Positions 60,001 to 63,000 of a stretch of DNA of 64,000 nucleotides are shown here, one piece after another (the stretch's first letter is position 1; each line of letters starts with the position of its first letter). The notes under the pieces are model-generated. The model did no database searches, was not told the origin of the DNA, and saw only the letters and a list, made by a program, of their open reading frames with translations. The translations under genes were made by a program, and so were the position numbers. Origin of the DNA: Amoebophrya sp. A120 (Eukaryota > Sar > Dinophyceae > Syndiniales > Amoebophryaceae); assembly GCA_905178155.1 (NCBI GenBank), contig CAJINV010000005.1:3044833-3108832 (forward strand), written 5' to 3'.

Positions 60001-63000
60001 GAAAATCGTGCGAACTTTGCGAAAGATGAAAAACAAGGCAACGAATAGACACGTGGAAGACAACATCGTCGACGAAGCATTGGATACCTTGTACAACTCG
60101 GACGGTGGGATAGCAGCAGATGAAACCTCTTCAGATGCTGCCTACGCAGACGAAGAGAGTTCATCTTCCACCTCTTCTTTCGAAGGAACGGACGAATACG
60201 GGATGAACTATCCTTCTGTCGTCCGAGAAGCAAAACTACTGCCCGAGACGAGCATGACTGAACAACAGTTCGCTCTGACCGCGGAAAAGCGGCTGCAACT
60301 GGAAAACGAGCTAGCCCACCAGGAGGAACTGCGAAAGCAGGAATGGTTCTGGCCCTTCACTAGTAGTTCGAACAGTGCAGATGAAATCCCCCCGGACGAG
60401 ATCTTCACCAACGAAACAGTCACCTTCGACATGCCGCTCGGCCCCAAGACCACCCCGCCCTTTATCTCCACCGTCGCTTGGACGGACAGGCTGCCGGGGT
60501 ATCTCCCACCGGGGGGGGAGATCGTCGGGTACGAACCGGATGGCACCTGGTATCTGGATTTCCTCGGCGCGAAAAAGCACTGCGAGGAGTTGGAGTACTG
60601 TGGGGGGGTGATGTCGCATGGGCTCGGGTGGTATTGGACGTTAAAAACGGCGGAGCACCTAGCAAAGGACAGCCGGCCGATCGGCGGGAGTAAATCGCCC
60701 TTCTTCACCTATTTGATCCCGGGCCGGATCGTGCAGAACGGCGGTTACCAGCAGTGCCCCGAGGAGGAGCTCCGGAACTGCGTCTTGTCGAGCTGTCTGA
60801 AAAAGCAGTACAGCAACTGGCTCTACGACAACTTGTTTTTCTTCTTCCCTTCCGCCACGGAGCTCGCTGCCGCCGGCTACATCCCGCACCACACGAACGT
60901 GATCAAATCCATACCGTCTTTACCGGGTCGGCCGAATTTGACGATGCCGGGATTTACTATGCCGAATGTTAGCATGAGCATGCCGGGCATGCCCGGGTTT
61001 CCGGCAATGCCGAATGTCTCCCTGCCCGGCATGCCACTTCCCTCTGCCTCTTCGATGAATTTCACGAGTTACTTCCCGACGATCCGGTTACCCAACGGAA
61101 CCTACTGGAAGTCGAAGGTGCCAATCCCCGCGATCAGAATCAACAGCAGTTACTGGCTCAACGCGTACAACGCTTTTCCGAATGCAAGGCTAGGGAATGG
61201 GAGCAGCAATGGAAGTAATACTTCTGCATCATCATCAGCCTGGAGCTACTTGAGAGATTTTTTCGCGCAGAACAATCTGTCCGCCAAGGAGGTCGAGGAG
61301 CAAATGGGCATTGATATCAACAACCTGGCGAACAATGGGTCCGAAGCAGTAGCGGAAAATTTATCCTCCTTTGTTCTCCCCCCGCCGACGAATGATTCTG
61401 ATTTTTACAGCAATGAAAGTGCCGCTTTATTTCCTTTTGCGAATAACAACACCACTTTCACCGATTTTTACCCGCACCAGAATCAGGAGATTTTGGTGGA
61501 AGATTCTGCCACCGACGCCGACCTCATCCCGCCCCCGACCACGCAAAACTACTGTCGGCTGTGCGAACCGCACTACGGGCTGCTGCGGGACCCGGAGCAG
61601 CTCGCTCTGGTGGGACGCTGCGTCCCCTGCAACCCGGCGAACCCAGGGTGCAAAGTCCCGTCCGACCGCGAGTGCGTAACTGGGGTGAACAAAACGTTAC
61701 TCCAGTTAACGATGGTGAAGTACCAGTACAAGTGTTTGCAGTGCGAGTCTGGCTACCAGCTAGACCAGGACACGCAGCAGTGCAGGGTCTCCACCTCCTC
61801 GGAACTGATTATTTCCGATCCGGTTGGGAAGACGGGTCAGCAGCCGGTCGCCCATGATCTATGGCTGACCGGGTCAGAAGGAATCGCCCCGGCCGTCACG
61901 TTCATCGTGTGCCAAAAGGACCCCAACTGCCAACTGTTCGCAGACAACTGCAACAAGACGCGGCTGTGGCCGTGTTTGCAGTGCGGTCCGTCCGCGCCGG
62001 TGATGGACAACAAGCTGTGCCGGAAGAAAAAAAGCCTCCTCGACGAACGAGGGACGGAGTTAGTGGGTATCGGCTGGTCGAGCAACAGCACGGTCTACTC
62101 CGGGACCGCGAATTTGCGGACGTGTAAAAAAGTGGAGTATTACAACTACAAAAATTACAGCATTTCCAACTTCGAGGAAAGTATAATACCCAGCGGAGAT
62201 CTGATGTCGAATGCAAATTTCTCCATGGGCGGCGGTAACAGCAGCAGCAACGCAAGCAAGAAGTCCTCAACAAAAGACAGCGTCGCTGCTGTCACTCTTC
62301 CGCAGTTAGCGAGAGAATTGTTCCACCTCCGCCAGGACGACCCATCGGTGCCTAATTTGCTAAACCCGCAACCTGGCCTGGACATGCTCGGGAAACGGTG
62401 CGACGCGATCAAGAAAACCATGAACTTGGAGGAGCTGGGGCTGCACCGTTCCGGCTACATCAAAATCTCGGTCGAAGTGTGGACCCTGTTCTGGTCCCCG
62501 CACGACAGTCTGCAGGGCACGGCCTCGGTGAAAAGGGAAGAGCGGGTGTGGCTGAAGGCTAACGGGGTGGAGCTCGACGGGGTCACCATCAACGACGGCA
62601 ACTGCCGAAGGACGGACGTGGGGTTCTTAGGCACGACGGGGGAAAATTTCGATAGCGACGGAGACGATTTTTCGTCCTACGCTTCCGCGCTCAAGGACGC
62701 AACTGGAAGTAGTGGTGACAAAAATGATACTTCTGCCTCGCTGCAACCAGATCCCGTCACTCTGATCCAGCAATTCCCGGCGACGGCTTCCGCGGCGTAC
62801 CGCATGCGTCGCTCGAGACCGCTGGCCACCTTTGCCGGCTGGCCCGCGGAGTCGGCGTATTACTTGGACGACAAAAAACATGGCGGACCGGTTTGCGTGG
62901 GCATCCTTACCGGGTACGCTTTTTACAAGTATCCGAACAACATGGAGGTCGAGATCGGTGTAAGTCAGCCGGACCGGCTCAATTTCGCGCTGGACCAGTT